Shown: in pieces, positions 53,071 through 64,000 of the stretch | Layout of the letters: every line of letters begins with the position of its first letter | Numbering within the stretch: position 1 is the stretch's first letter | NCBI GenBank assembly: GCA_949825045.1 | Contig: OX463829.1 | Span: forward strand, 3,100,001 to 3,164,000 | DNA: 64,000 bases | From: Argyresthia goedartella | Taxonomy: Eukaryota > Arthropoda > Insecta > Lepidoptera > Argyresthiidae | Direction of reading: 5' to 3' | The notes under the pieces: generated by a model | Databases searched by the model: none | Seen by the model: only the letters and a program-made list of their open reading frames with translations | Told to the model about the DNA's origin: nothing | Program-made: the position numbers and the translations under genes

Positions 53071-54294
53071 GCCGGCGATCACCCAATGCATACCAGCGCC
53101 ACATGAAGACCACCGCCCGCAAGGGCCATCCCATGACCTGGGTTGGAGTCTTATCGACACTCTGACCATGACCTGTCCACAGGTGTGGACAGAGGCGATT
53201 CTTCGGGAAGAGGTTCGTTGACCTGACCCGTGGGGGGAGTGCGCAGACATCCTCAACCCCTTTAGAGCAGTTAGGACTGCAAAGGAATGAATCAAGGAAT
53301 GTAGTTTTCTTTATCTTAAACTTTGTCCCTATTAGAATATAATGCTTTTGTACGAAGGTGTACAAAGTTTAGATAAATAAGAATAACAATGTTAATTGTT
53401 TTCATATCCTAAAGGAAAATGTACAGCAAATTGTTTTATTAATATTCCAGCCAGCATAAGCATGTTGGACGTATCAAGGCTGATGGGATTGAAAGTTGAA
53501 CATCTTAGGGCAAAGGCTGCACAGACTTCCAGGCTGCTCTGCAAAATGCTCAGACCCCTATAGTATTAATACTATAGCAGTCCTTCAAATGAATTTGTGA
53601 AATAATAGATTGATGAAGCAGGTAATTCTATACTTTACTATCAGTTTGGGTAGGATATAGTTATGTAGGAAATATGCCCTGAATCAAAAGGTTATTTAAT
53701 ATAAATTTTAATTTTAAAAGTTCCCTTGGTATAATTTGAATGACATTTTCCCCACGAGTTTTCTAAACCATGTTTACTTTTCCTGTAAATATGCTGTAGA
53801 AAATATTAGCTATAATTTATTAATTCATGCAATCATGTAAGTATAGTATACTTATATAGTTTTATGTAAAATATTTCTACTAACTTGTACATTATTTCTT
53901 TTTTCAGTGTTGTACCCAACCAAGAGAAGATGTTTGAAAAATATTTAATTATTATTACTAACATATAATATCCCATTGCTGGGCAAAGGTCTCTAATGTG
54001 AGAATAATTAAAGTGAGATAACTTAAGTACCAAGACATGAATAAAACAAATTTACCTAGTTAAATATCATTTATTTTAGTCCTTAATCTATCAACAATTG
54101 CGCTCCCCGCAATAGACTTACTATCATATCATTCATAGAATGTCACCCTTTTTTGTTATAGTATCTCTCCTCATGTTCATTAGGGGTAACTATAGACATT
54201 TGAGTACCATCTCCACAAGCCAGAACCCCTGGCAATCTGTACTTTTTGAAAAATCTGAAAATAATAAACATTTATACAAAAACATTTACATACA

Positions 54295-54460
54295 GGCACA
54301 TACAGTGCTCCTGGCCCCACACTAGGGTACCCTTGGTTGTGGGAACCAGAAACAACGATGACAAGACTGGGTTTTGTTTTCTTTATCCCTAGCCGGGGAT
54401 TGAACCCAGGACCTCTCTCATGGTAGGCAGGGCAACAACCGTACATGGTAGCAGCACCAC
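54295..54460 (-). mobile_element. tRNA-derived SINE, unit 1
   Basis: On the minus strand a tRNA-like head with B box gggttcaatccccggctagg and A-box-like ggttgttgccctgcctacca, then a gtcatcgttgtttctggttc body. Its twin is at 58325-58500. Confidence 0.65.
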
Positions 54461-54689
54461 AGTTGTCCTATACCTATATTATAATTAGTACAACATCAAA
54501 TCAGAGACAGTCCGTCAACTTTCATTTTTTTAAATTGTTTGTTTGAAAGAACACTATCTTTCTCATCAATGCTAAGTATAAGCATGTATTAGTATGTATT
54601 TGATATATTAGTATATGATATATATTTTAGTATTATGTAGATATTGGTAAGTAGTAGTATTTAATGTTGTGCACATATGTAGCTCTACC

Positions 54690-54830
54690 TGTAGTTTCTT
54701 TTTTACCCCTCCAATCAAGGTTTGCTGGGAGAAATTTCCCGTTAGAGATAAGCTCGCCTTTGTACATGTTTTTACCTTTATATATTTTTTGTATTCTCTG
54801 TTTTGTGCAGTAAAGTATATATTTAAACTT
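54690..54830 (+). repeat. NL-B-like 3' end fragment, unit 1
   Basis: Blocks tttgctgggagaaatttccc, gagataagctcgcctttgta and ttttgtgcagtaaagta match the 3' UTR of NL-B at 12630-12737. It has no coding part. Confidence 0.65.
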
Positions 54831-55807
54831 ATAAGCCACACAATCTTGGTATGCTGTTTTTTGTTTATTACCAAACCAAAAGTAATAATCTAAAATAAAT
54901 TGTGATAGGAAAACTAATAAATAGGAATTGTATGATGTATGAGGCAGATAGGCAGACCACCGGATAGATGGACGCTGAGACACTGGCTGGCAAGCAGTGG
55001 CTGCGGGAGGCTCAGGACCAGAGTAGATAGTGTGGTAAAGAGGAGGCCTATACCCAGCCATAGGTAAATGTAATCTGATTTGAATTTAATGGAATGATGT
55101 TAACATATAGTTACTTACTTCCTTTTAATTTGCTCCCTATCACGAAGTTGAAAGGGAAATTTAAGATTTCTGGCTTGTTGAATGCTAAGGTGACTTGTTT
55201 TACAATTTTGGAGACCCTTGACTGGTAAACACAGTGTTTCCGGCTTTCTCATCCAATCGTCTGGTAGGAGCCTGTGGCAAAATGCTAAACAACCAGTACC
55301 TGAAACAAAATGTAAGCACTGTTACTTAGCTCACTTAGTTCTGTTTTTGGGAAACAGGGAACAAAAATTGATCATGTCCAAAGAAAAGTAAATGTGCTGT
55401 GATACATTCTAGTACTTTGTAAAGTGTTACTAACCTTCGTGTCCACATCCAAAGCACTGGTTGGTGGCAAATTAAGGGTCAACTGAGTAATTAACGTGTC
55501 CACAAGCTAACTCCTTCGACAGTCAATTTCGCTTGATAAAATCCGATTCTCTGTTTTAGATTGGGCTCGCGCTATAGCTATATCACACTCGTAGGCCATT
55601 TCCAAAGTCCAGATACATCAATTTCACGATTTTCACCCACTTTTCATCTCAACAATTCTACAACGGTCGTGAAAAAGTAGATTTCGCGTTTTTGTTGTTA
55701 ACTACTCTAGTTTTGACCACACTTGGGTGGGAATTCGTGGGATTTGATGTGTTTACGGGGTGAACGAAAAATTACAGATAAAATATTCAAGTGGATAGAA
55801 ATGTAGC

Positions 55808-56048
55808 TTTATAAATAAGTGTATTCCAGCCTCCCTCTGAGGGCGAAAGTCGGGATCTACAAGACCTACGCGAGATCCCGCCTCACCTATGCGACTCCGG
55901 CATGGTACGCCCTGTGCTCGGAGACGAACAAACGAAGATTCCGAGCCCAAGAGAACCTCTCTCTGCGTACCATCGTCGGCGCCCCCCCGCTACATGAGGA
56001 ATGCGACAATCCAGAGGGACCTAAGATGGGAAACCGTGGACCAGTCTA
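55808..56048 (+). pseudogene. Jockey-type RT C-terminal fragment, unit 2
   Basis: It matches 52705-52950 (SLPLRAKVGIYKTYARSRLT, YATPAWYALCSETNKRRFRA) but has an extra C in a C run near 55987 that shifts the frame, and a deletion after 56045. It is more damaged than unit 1. Confidence 0.7.
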
Positions 56049-57170
56049 GCGCCGCACCACGCCGGCCGGCGAATACCCACTACATACCAGCGCCACATGA
56101 AGACCACCGCCCGCTAGGGCCATCCGATGACCTGTCCACAGGAGTGGACAGAGGCGATTCTTCGGGAAGAGGTCCATTGACCTAACCTCGACTCCCCACG
56201 TCCCAGAAGGGGTGCGTGAGATGACCATGAAGGAGAAATAAGTGTCCTTTCAACATTACGGGTGTGAATACATTTAGTTTGATCAAATCTAATCCAAACT
56301 TTGTATTTCATATAAAATGCAGCAACAGCACCGCAGGGTCACAACCTGTTCGCCAACTTGACGTGATGATGGAGTTTCTGGAAGTCCATTGAGATCTAGC
56401 TCTAGGTTGAATAAAATAGAAAGAGTTCCGTGCGACAGCAGACTGTCTGTGGAGGGAGTGCGCAGACATCCTCAACCCCTTTATAGCAGTTAGGACTGCA
56501 AAAGAATGAATCAAGGTATGCAGTTTTCTTTATCTTAAACTTTTTCCCTATCAGAATATAATGCTTTTGTAAGCAGCTGTACGAAATTTAGATAAATAAG
56601 AATAACAATGTTAATTGTTTTCATATCCTAAAGGAAAATGTACAGCAAATTATTTTATTAATATTCCAGCCAGCAGAAGCATGTTGGACGTATCAAGGCT
56701 GATGGGATTGAAATTTGAATTTCTGATGGCAAAGGCTGCACAGACTTCCCAGGCTGCTCTGCAAAATGCTTAGACTCCCCTATAGTATTAATACCATAGC
56801 AGTCCTTCAAATGAATTTGTGAAATCATAGATTGACGAAGCAGGTAATTTTATACTTTACTATCAGTTTGGGTAGGATATAGTTTTGTAGGAAATATGCC
56901 CTATATACTAGTTACTTAATATAAATTTTAATTTAAAAGTGCCCTTAGTATAATTTTAATGACATTTTCCCCACAAGTTTTCTAAAGCATGTTTACTTTT
57001 CCTGTAAATATGCTGTAGAAAATATTAGCTATAATTTATTAATTCATGCAGTCATATAATATACTTATATAGTTTTATGTAAAACATTTCTACTAACTTG
57101 TACATTATTTCTTTTTTCAGTTTTGTACTCAACAAAGAGAAGATGTGTGAAAAATATTTAATTATTGTTA

Positions 57171-57982
57171 CCTTGGGAGCACTGTATCGTCGAAATACGA
57201 TCTTGATCCAGAATTGAATGGAAGAATTAGCGCTGCTGCTGCAGCTTTTGGGAGGTTGGAGCGCAAAGTCTTCCGATCGCATGACATCAAGCTATCCACC
57301 AAAGTCTCCGTCTATATGGCCATAGTTCTTCCGAACCTTCTCTATTCCGCCGAGACCTGGTGTCCATACCGTAAACATATCAGCGCTTTAGACAGATTCC
57401 ATCTAAGATGTATTCGAAACATTTTGAACGTCAAGTGGTCTGACCGTATCAGGAATACAGAGATATTACGACGTTCTAATGTTGGTGGGGTCGAAGCTTA
57501 CTTGATGAGGCGTCAACTGCGATGGTGTGGCCACGTGCGACGGATGCCAGAGGAACGACTTGCAAAACGTCTCTTATACTGTGAACTACAGAACGGAAAA
57601 CGCAAGCAAGGCGGTCAGTTCTTGAGGTTCAAAGACGTGCAGAAGCGACATATGAAGAGTTGCGGTATCGACCACTCCACGTGGGAGGAACTCACGGAAG
57701 ACAAGGCAAAGTGGCGACATACGGTGCACACAAAGATCTTCGATTTCGAGGCCCAACGAAGAGCTACTCTTGATGCCAAGCGAGACAAACTACGAGGCAG
57801 AACACCTGCCGCAATACAGTACACGCACCAAAATGGCGTGCTGACGTGTGGCCAGTGCAATCGCACTTTTTCTAATAAAATAGGCTACGCAAGCCATATG
57901 AGGGCACACGAACGACGCCTTCCCCAGCAGTTACAGTCGCCGTGACCGAACCCGGTCGGAGAACATCATCATCATCATCATC
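57171..57982 (+). mobile_element. Non-LTR 3' fragment inserted in unit 2 only
   Basis: It is absent from unit 1 at the matching site (53960-53970). It is flanked by imperfect 10-base repeats (attattgtta left, attattacta right) and ends in an (ATC)n tail at 57964-57982. Confidence 0.85.
57172..57945 (+). CDS. Non-LTR RT C-terminal domain with C2H2 zinc finger, partial
   Basis: The frame is open from the left edge of the insertion ([20 protein letters not shown]) to TGA 57943-57945, about 257 codons without a stop. It begins at the thumb of the RT and continues with [80 protein letters not shown] and [15 protein letters not shown]. The last 30 residues form a C2H2 finger (C-x2-C, F, H-x3-H in [25 protein letters not shown] spacing). 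This end is shared by a widespread animal non-LTR group whose C-terminus carries such a finger. The 5' part is missing, so it cannot act alone. Confidence 0.8.
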   Translation, partial: LGSTVSSKYDLDPELNGRISAAAAAFGRLERKVFRSHDIKLSTKVSVYMAIVLPNLLYSAETWCPYRKHISALDRFHLRCIRNILNVKWSDRIRNTEILRRSNVGGVEAYLMRRQLRWCGHVRRMPEERLAKRLLYCELQNGKRKQGGQFLRFKDVQKRHMKSCGIDHSTWEELTEDKAKWRHTVHTKIFDFEAQRRATLDAKRDKLRGRTPAAIQYTHQNGVLTCGQCNRTFSNKIGYASHMRAHERRLPQQLQSP

Positions 57983-58324
57983 ATTATTACTAGCCTATAA
58001 TATCCCATTGCTGAGCAAAGGACTCTAATGTGAGAATAATTAAAGTGAGATAACTTAAGTACCAAGACATGAATAAAACAAATTTACCTAGTTAAATATA
58101 ATTTATTTTAGTCCTTAATCTATCAACAATTGCGCTCCCCGCAATAGACTTACTATGATAACATTCATAGAATGTCACCCTTTTTTGTTATAGTATCTCT
58201 CCTCATGTTCATTAGGGGTAACTAGACATATGAGTACCATCTCTACAAGTCAGAACCCCTGGCAATCTGTACTTATTGAATAATCTGAAAAAAATAAACA
58301 TTTATACATCAACATTTACATACA

Positions 58325-58500
58325 TACATACATTGCTTATGGCCCCACACTAGGGTACCCTGGTTTGTGGGAATCAGAAACAATGATGACAAGACTGGGT
58401 TTTCTTTTCTTTATCCCCAGCCGGGGATTGAACCCAGGACCTCTCTCATGGTAGGCAGGGTAACAACCATACATTTTAGCAGCACCACAGAGGTTGTCCT
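58325..58500 (-). mobile_element. tRNA-derived SINE, unit 2
   Basis: The duplicate of 54295-54460, with the same gggttcaatccccggctggg B-box region and the same site in the surrounding sequence, so it came before the duplication. Confidence 0.65.
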
Positions 58501-58744
58501 ATGCCTATATTATAATTAGTACAACTTCAAATCAAATCAGAGACAGTCCGTCAACTTGCATTTTTTAAAGTTGTTTGAAAGAACACCATCTTTCTCATCA
58601 ATGCTATTATTATGTATTAATAAATATTAGTATGTATTACTAGTAACATTAATGCTATTATTATTAGTATGTATTTGTTTCTATTTATGTATATGATAAC
58701 TATTTTAGTATTATTTAGATATTGGTAAGTAGTAGTATTTAATG

Positions 58745-58915
58745 TTGTGCACATAGCTCTACCTGTAGTTTCTTTTTAACCTCTCCAATCAAGGTTTGCT
58801 GGGAGAAATTTCCTTTTAGAGATAAGCTCGCTTTTGTACATGTTTTTTCCTTAATATATTTTTTTGTATTCGCTGTTTTGTGCAGTAAAGTATATATTTA
58901 AACTTATAAGCCACA
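58745..58915 (+). repeat. NL-B-like 3' end fragment, unit 2
   Basis: The duplicate of 54690-54830 (tttgctgggagaaatttcc, gagataagctcgc, tgtgcagtaaag). Confidence 0.65.
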
Positions 58916-59742
58916 CAATCTTGGTATGCTTTTTTTTGTTTATTACCAAACCAAATGTAATAATCTAAAATAAATTGTGATAGGCAAACTAATAAATAGG
59001 AATTGTATGATGTATGATGCAGATAGGCAGACCACCAGATAGATGGACGCTGAGACGCTGGCTGGTAAGCAGTGGCTGCGGGAGGCTCAGGACCATAGTA
59101 GATAGTGTGGTAAAGTGGAGTCCTATACCCAGTGGTAGGTAAATGTAATCTGATTTGAATTGAATTGAATCATGTTAACATATAGTTACTTACTTCCTTT
59201 TAATTTGCTCCCTATCACGAAGTTGAAAGGGAAATTTAAGATTTCTGGCTTGTTGAATGCTAAGGAGACTTGTTTTACAATTTTGGAGACACTTGACTGG
59301 TAAACACAGTGTTTCCAGCTTTCTCATCCAATCGTCTGGTAGGAGCCTGTGGCAAAATGCTAAACAACCAGTACCTGAAACAAAATGTAAGCACTGTTAC
59401 TAAGCTCACTTAGTTATGTTTTTGGGAAACAGGGAATAAAAGATTTTCATGTCCAAACAAAAGTAAATGTGCTGTGATACGTTCTAGCACTTTGTATAGT
59501 ATTACTAACTTTCGTGTCCACATCCAAAGCACTGGTTGGTGGCAAATTAAGGGTCAACTGGTCCACAAGCTAACTGCTTCGACAGTCAATTTCGCTTGAT
59601 AAACTCCGATTCTCTGTTTTAGATTGGGCTCGCGCTATAGCTACATGTCACTCGTAGGCCATTTCCAAAGTCCAGATACATCAATTTCACGATTTTCACC
59701 CACTTTTCATCTCAACAATTCTAAAAGGGTCGTGAAAAAGTA

Positions 59743-59974
59743 GCTCCGCATTAACTTTAACAAAACTGTTTGTTTGACAGCGGTTACGATCCAATTCCAA
59801 TCGAACTTCGGTTCAACCATCTGTCAAAACATTAGCGCGATACGAAAAGTCCTTAAAGTCGTGTTTCGGTTATGGTTCGGTTGATATTTTTTACCGCGAT
59901 CATGACTCTGACTGCTTCTATTGAGCACAGACAAGGGATATTGGAAGACATTCCAAGTAATTTAAATTAGTTTT
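59743..59974. other. Short spacer after duplication
   Basis: ggttcggttgat and gcgcgatacg motifs are noted in the entry at 52159-52575. There is no gene. Confidence 0.35.
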
Positions 59975-60063
59975 TAAGACAATAGAGGAAATCTCTAGCA
60001 TACATAAGCCAATTAATATATCAAGAAAGCATAGGAGATCAAACATGTGTAATATCTTAAAAT

Positions 60064-62943
60064 ATGCAGGGGCTACCTGGCAAAGAACTTGTATTAGAAT
60101 TATTTCTTAATAATTCGGACACTGATGTTATTTGTATTACAGAACATTGGTTAAAGGAAAATATGATGTCTTTTAACATAAATAATTACAAAATTGTCAG
60201 TTGTTACAATAGAAAGACTGCTGATAGAGGTGGTTCTTTAATCTTAGTAAAAAATATTATTAAGGTGAAACAACGGAAAGATATTCTTACACTTACTGTA
60301 GAAAGACAAATAGAGGTATCTTGTCTTGAGTTAGATAGCCATATTATTGTTTGTGTCGACAGACCTCCGAGAGACGAAAAAGGCAATGGCAATTTTGAAA
60401 TATTCGAGAAAATTATGGAGGAAGCCCTCATTAAAATTTGTAATAACAGAAAAAAGTAAATTATTTGTGGTGATATTAATGTAGATCTGCTTGTAGATAC
60501 AACACTGAAGCGACGATTAATAACTCTGTTCAAATCATTTAATTTATGTCATGTAATTCTAGACCCGACTAGAATTACACTTACCAGCCAAACTGGCTTA
60601 GATAACGTTTTTTGTGACTGTGCATTCACAAGTAAAAATGTAATTAAATGTTTACCATCCGATCACAGCGGTCAAACAGTTTCATTCCAAATTACTAGTG
60701 AAAATAAGACTGATACATCATTTTATAGGCCCATTACATCCCATAGATGATGTATATGAAAAACTTAGATATGGGTTTGCCAGTACCGGATTTTGATGAA
60801 CAGAACTAGAACAAAATCTATTCTGACTTCTTCAACATTATTCAAACAGAATTCAATACAGTTTTTAAATTAAAGAAAGTCAGTGCTAACAACGGTAAAA
60901 CTAAATTTAATGACTGGGAAATATTTGGAATTCGTAAAAGTAGAGCTATCTTGTATGACCTTTATGAACAAAAAACCTATAACTTTGATATAACATTTCA
61001 TGACTATGTTAAAAAATATTTCAAAACTTTCAAGTTGGTTTGTAGAACTGCAAAAACTTCACACATTAATACAAAAATACAAAATTCAAATAATAGAATG
61101 AAAACGGTTTAGCAAATCATAAACCGTGAAACTGGCAAAGTTATACCAAGGGATAATGATTTCTGCTTAAAGATAGGTGATGATGTTGTTAAATCCAACG
61201 CTGAGGTAGCTCGAGCTTTTGAAACATTCTTCACCAATGCACCCTTACTCACAACAGAGCGTCTAAATTCATATCCATATGAAGCAGAGGCTAGCATCAG
61301 TAATGTAGATTTCAAATTTTATCATGTATATCCCCAGGATATTCTCAAAACGTATAGATTACTTAACTTAAAAAATACTGAAGACCTGTGGGGTATATCG
61401 GTCAAAGTCATTGGTTCAATAATACTTGATATATCCCCACACCTAGCTTATATATTAAATAAAAGTGTTGATGATGGAGCTTTCCCAGACCTCATGAAAC
61501 ACAGTAAACTTATACCTCTGTTCAAGTCGGGAGACAAGGGTGATCCGTCAAATTTCAGACCAATATCGGTTCTTCCAGCACTAAGTAATTTTTTTGAAAA
61601 GATTATACTCAACCAAATGCTCTCACACTTCAACCGTACAAAACAACTACACGCCAAGCAATACGGTTTCACTAGGGGTAAATCGACTACGGATGCAGGT
61701 ATTACCCTTATATCTCATATTTATTCTGCATGAGAAGCCGCACAGGATGCTATCGGTGTTTTTTGCGATCTGTCGAAGGCATTTGATTATGTTGATCATG
61801 ACAAGCTACTAATGAAATTAAATCATTACGGAGTTAGAAAAAAAGCGTTTGATCTACTAAGATCATACCTAAGCAATAGAATTCAAAAGGCAGAAGTCAA
61901 CGGCGTTAAATCTGATGGATCGGGGGTAAAAATTGGCGTTACAAAGGGTTCCATATTAGGCCCTTTCTTATTCCTGGTATATATTAACGATCTGCCTTTT
62001 ATGGTGAAAAAATTGACTAACATAGTGTTGTTTGCTGATGATACTTCACTGGTCTTCAAAATTGAAAGACAAAAAGAAGATTTTGATGATGTCAATAGAG
62101 TATTATCTTTAACCTTGAATTGGTTCATAGTTAATAATGTATTGTTAAATGCTGGTAAAACCAAATGTATCAAATTCTCACTTCCAAATGTCAGGCAAGT
62201 TGGGACCAGTTTAGTGTTGGACACAATACGTTAGAATAAGTAAATGACACGAAGTTTCTGGGAATAACCATTGATAAAAAATTGCAGTGGGGACCCCACA
62301 TTGATAAATTGGCTGGTAAATTAAGTTCTGCGGCTTACGCTGTTAGGAACATCAGACAAAACACGGATGTGGCTACATCTAGGCTAGTATATTTTAGTTA
62401 CTTTCATAGTTTCATGACCTATGGTATCTTGTTGTGGGGGAAAGCAGCGGATATTCAAACTATTTTTATTTTACAGAAAAGAGCTATTCGAGCAATTTAT
62501 AATTTAAAACGCACAGACTCCTTAAGAGAGCTTTTTAAAGAAATTGACATACTAACTGTAGCTAGTCAATTTATTTTCGAAAATATAATGTATGTACGCA
62601 AGAACCTTACAAAATTCCCAAACTTAGCGATAGTATCTATCTTAGCCATCGCTAAGTTTGGGAAATTTTGTAAGGTTCTTGCGTACATACATTATATTTT
62701 CGTACATACATTAGATTTTATGTTAACCTAAGAAATAATCACAGACTACTTGCGCCCCGGGTTAGACTCGCGAAGGTTAGCAATTCTTTCAAGGGTCAAT
62801 GCATTCTCTACTACAAAAAGATTCCTCTGGAGATCTTGAAATTGCCATTTGAGCAATTTAAAAACCATGTTAAAGCGACTTTGTCGAAAAAGGGATATGA
62901 CAATGTTCAAGATTACTTAAATGATGGGATTGTATGGGCTTAA
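60064..62943 (+). pseudogene. NL-A ORF2 (APE endonuclease + RT), broken
   Basis: From 60064: QGLPGKELVLELFL, VICITEHWLKENM, GGSLILVKN, a TAA at 60457-60459 with IICGDINVDLLVD directly after it, LDNVFCDCAF and CLPSDHSGQTVSFQI (endonuclease). After a linker: NTEDLWGISVKVIGSIIL, FRPISVLPALSNFFEKIILN, YGFTRGKSTTDAGITLISH, TGA at 61731-61733 (copy A has TGG here), GVFCDLSKAFDYVDHDKL, TKGSILGPFLFLVYINDLP (Lys replaces the usual Gln in PQG) and LFADDTSLVFK. The C-terminus (62282-62630) is broken by a hairpin at 62578-62702, then resumes to TAA 62941-62943. Confidence 0.85.
62578..62702. repeat. 53-bp near-perfect inverted repeat inside NL-A ORF2
   Basis: Left arm 62578-62630 and right arm 62649-62702 are reverse complements but for one extra A, around an 18-base loop. 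Copy A has no such structure at the matching place, so the second arm is an inverted copy of local sequence. Confidence 0.95.
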
Positions 62944-63195
62944 TTTGGCTCAACACAGACCTTGCTGTTAATAATTTTGTAATTATTTATTCCTGCTTAT
63001 TAATTATGATAATGACTAAATATTATATTTTGTATTAGTTAAGCATAAGCAATTAAAAAAAAAAAGATCTAAAAATCAATCTGTGGGAGTTTCTACGCCC
63101 TTCTTCTCCCACAGTGGTCCAATGTAGAGAAGTGGCAAAAATGACGATTGCTAAGTATATGTAAATCTACAGTAATAAAGACATTTGGAATTTTG

Positions 63196-64000
63196 GAATA
63201 GCCAATTCCAAGCTCTTGACCGAGCGAGCTAAGCGAGCGTAGGGCTCCATTTCGACAAGATAGGAAGCCGATTTTGCTTTTGTCTGTCTCTATGTCTCTA
63301 TGTGTGTCTGTCAGTTCCGGTCTAGGGGCCACAGTTTTCAAGCGATCCTCACAAAACTTCGCACACGTGTTCCTTGAAGGTTTTTTTGTCGATAGCTTCC
63401 TCTATTTTACGGGGGGGTGGGGGCGGGGGATTATGATGTCATTAATTTTTCGTTTTTTTTTTCTGAAACCTTTCGTGTGGTATGAGCCATTTACCTTTCG
63501 TGCCGCCTGTTTTCTGAAAATCAAAGAAATATTTTCAAAATATATACCAAGTTTGGGCTCCTCGAAGTAGGAGACTGATTGATAAAGAGGATCTATACTG
63601 ACCATGAGAGTGAGTAAAATAGACTATAACAGTTTTCGTGAAATGTCAATAGATTGTATTTTAAATCGCAAAATTTTGTTAACAAAGTTATTGGTGCGGC
63701 TACTTTACTACTTGATTTTGATTGAATCTAAAACAATAACCTATAAATTGGTTTACAGTCCCCCCTGTTCGCGAGGTCTACTGCCCACAGGGCCACTAGT
63801 TATGTATTTTTAAGCTCTCAGCTTGTTCAGTGTAAGTAGATAATCTGCTGAGATTAAATAACAGCACCATTTCCTACGCGTATACACATAGTAAGTTCCT
63901 ATATCATGCCCCACTCTAATTAAGGGCAACAGAAGGCGGTTATTGCTGCAGTGTCATGTGTTATCAGAATATTGCCACAACGACGGTAGATATAGCGTCG
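63196..64000. other. Window end, unassigned
   Basis: Bases 63655-63725 (caaaattttg...aacaaagttattggtgcgg then ctactttac) resemble the middle of the gggttccgta repeats. A G-rich patch lies at 63410-63430. Nothing else is recognised. Confidence 0.4.

Larger units (their letters stand above)
54040..55599 (-). pseudogene. PIF/Harbinger (HARBI1-like) transposase remnant, unit 1
   Basis: Minus strand. A possible first exon (55599-55507) encodes MAYECDIAIARAQSKTENRI. The exon at about 55310-55105 follows a tttgtttcag acceptor and reads ATGSYQTIG, a stop, SRVSKIVKQVTLAFNKPEIL (the ATGSYQ...VS.iVk.v block of HARBI1 proteins), ending at a gtaagt donor. A SINE and a retrotransposon tail lie in the intron or gap. 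The next exon (about 54260-54130) reads PGVLACGDGTQMSIVTPNEH then ERYYNKKG, with the first catalytic Asp in GDGT. The rest of the DDE domain is missing or unread. Functions in DNA cut-and-paste when intact; this copy has stops. Confidence 0.65.
52576..55679 (+). repeat. Tandem duplication, unit 1 (3.1 kb)
   Basis: It begins with gatttcgcctttttgttgtt and ends with gtcgtgaaaaagta. Unit 2 follows without a gap and matches it along its length. It contains a Jockey RT fragment, Harbinger transposase exons, a SINE and a retrotransposon tail. Confidence 0.9.
58070..59660 (-). pseudogene. PIF/Harbinger transposase remnant, unit 2
   Basis: The duplicate of 54040-55599. The ATGSYQ-type exon lies at about 59190-59385 and the GDGTQ exon at about 58150-58290. 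A three-base difference (ggtaactagacatatgag here, ggtaactatagacatttg in unit 1) falls next to the GDGTQ block. The acceptor (tttgtttcag) and gtaagt donor are kept in both copies, which supports real introns. No intact frame. Confidence 0.6.
55680..59742 (+). repeat. Tandem duplication, unit 2 (4.1 kb)
   Basis: A second copy of 52576-55679. Extra in unit 2: about 270 bases at 56185-56455 and an 812-base retrotransposon insertion at 57171-57982. Missing: about 130 bases of the RT fragment. These differences account for the length difference. Confidence 0.9.
59975..63195 (+). mobile_element. NL-A copy D, nearly full ORF2
   Basis: It is the longest NL-A copy: endonuclease, RT and 3' UTR. Its 3' end (gtgggagtttct..., tctacagtaataaagac) is shared with copies A, B and C, and its tail catttggaattttggaat is CR1-like. 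The 5' end is not defined. Confidence 0.8.

Noticed and set aside
1..64000. CRISPR arrays, operons, ribosome binding sites, rho-independent terminators
   Set aside because: The content is eukaryotic (SINEs, Helitron, non-LTR elements, spliced transposase), and no spaced direct-repeat array was seen.

Overview
This window reads as a transposon-dense stretch of an insect genome, most likely a moth or butterfly. It is AT-rich. The non-LTR families, tRNA-derived SINEs, a Helitron with a GCGAAGCCGCG-type 3' end, and a repeat bounded by gggttccgta / tacggaaccc are all element types I associate with Lepidoptera; this assignment is inference. I could support no host gene, rRNA or free-standing tRNA gene. 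Nearly all coding sequence belongs to mobile elements, most of it broken. All alignments were done by eye, so boundaries are good to a few bases where a target duplication is visible and to tens of bases elsewhere.

Left part (1-16 kb): a restriction-like-endonuclease (RLE) non-LTR retrotransposon (1-2920) with a poly(A) tail; a 5'-truncated non-LTR copy here called family NL-A (3185-5356, minus); a decayed DDE transposase cut by a second, 5'-truncated RLE element with a clean 15-bp target duplication (6465-7346); a decayed NL-B (Daphne/Jockey-like) element (8448-12764) holding a TA-flanked MITE; a degenerate minisatellite; and an L2-like RT remnant.

Middle (16-30 kb): a decayed autonomous Helitron (about 16579-22002) with OTU protease, HUH Rep and PIF1-type helicase segments, interrupted by two SINEs and a 400-bp repeat; an NL-A fragment split by a SINE; then a structurally complete DIRS-type element (24200-29524) with inverted terminal repeats, an internal complementary region, Gag, RT/RNase H and tyrosine recombinase, disabled by only three visible point lesions.

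Right part (30-64 kb): fragments and palindromes, then a nested stack. An RTE element (minus strand; 3' part 36183-38437, 5' part 51214-51600) is split by an NL-C (CR1-like) element (38438-51213). That element carries a 400-bp repeat in its endonuclease, an opposite-strand relative in ORF1, and a MITE just upstream of ORF1; the MITE is itself split by a full-length NL-B element (45649-50551) whose 980-residue ORF2 is intact. A foldback structure follows (51602-52158), then an unequal tandem duplication (52576-55679 and 55680-59742) carrying intron-containing PIF/Harbinger transposase remnants, and finally an NL-A copy (59975-63195) with a 53-bp internal hairpin.

The elements do not form a pathway. 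Their relation is stratigraphic: who is inserted in whom gives an order of events. The only long ORF that looks functional is the NL-B ORF2 at 46024-48963; the DIRS element and the first RLE element are the next least damaged.
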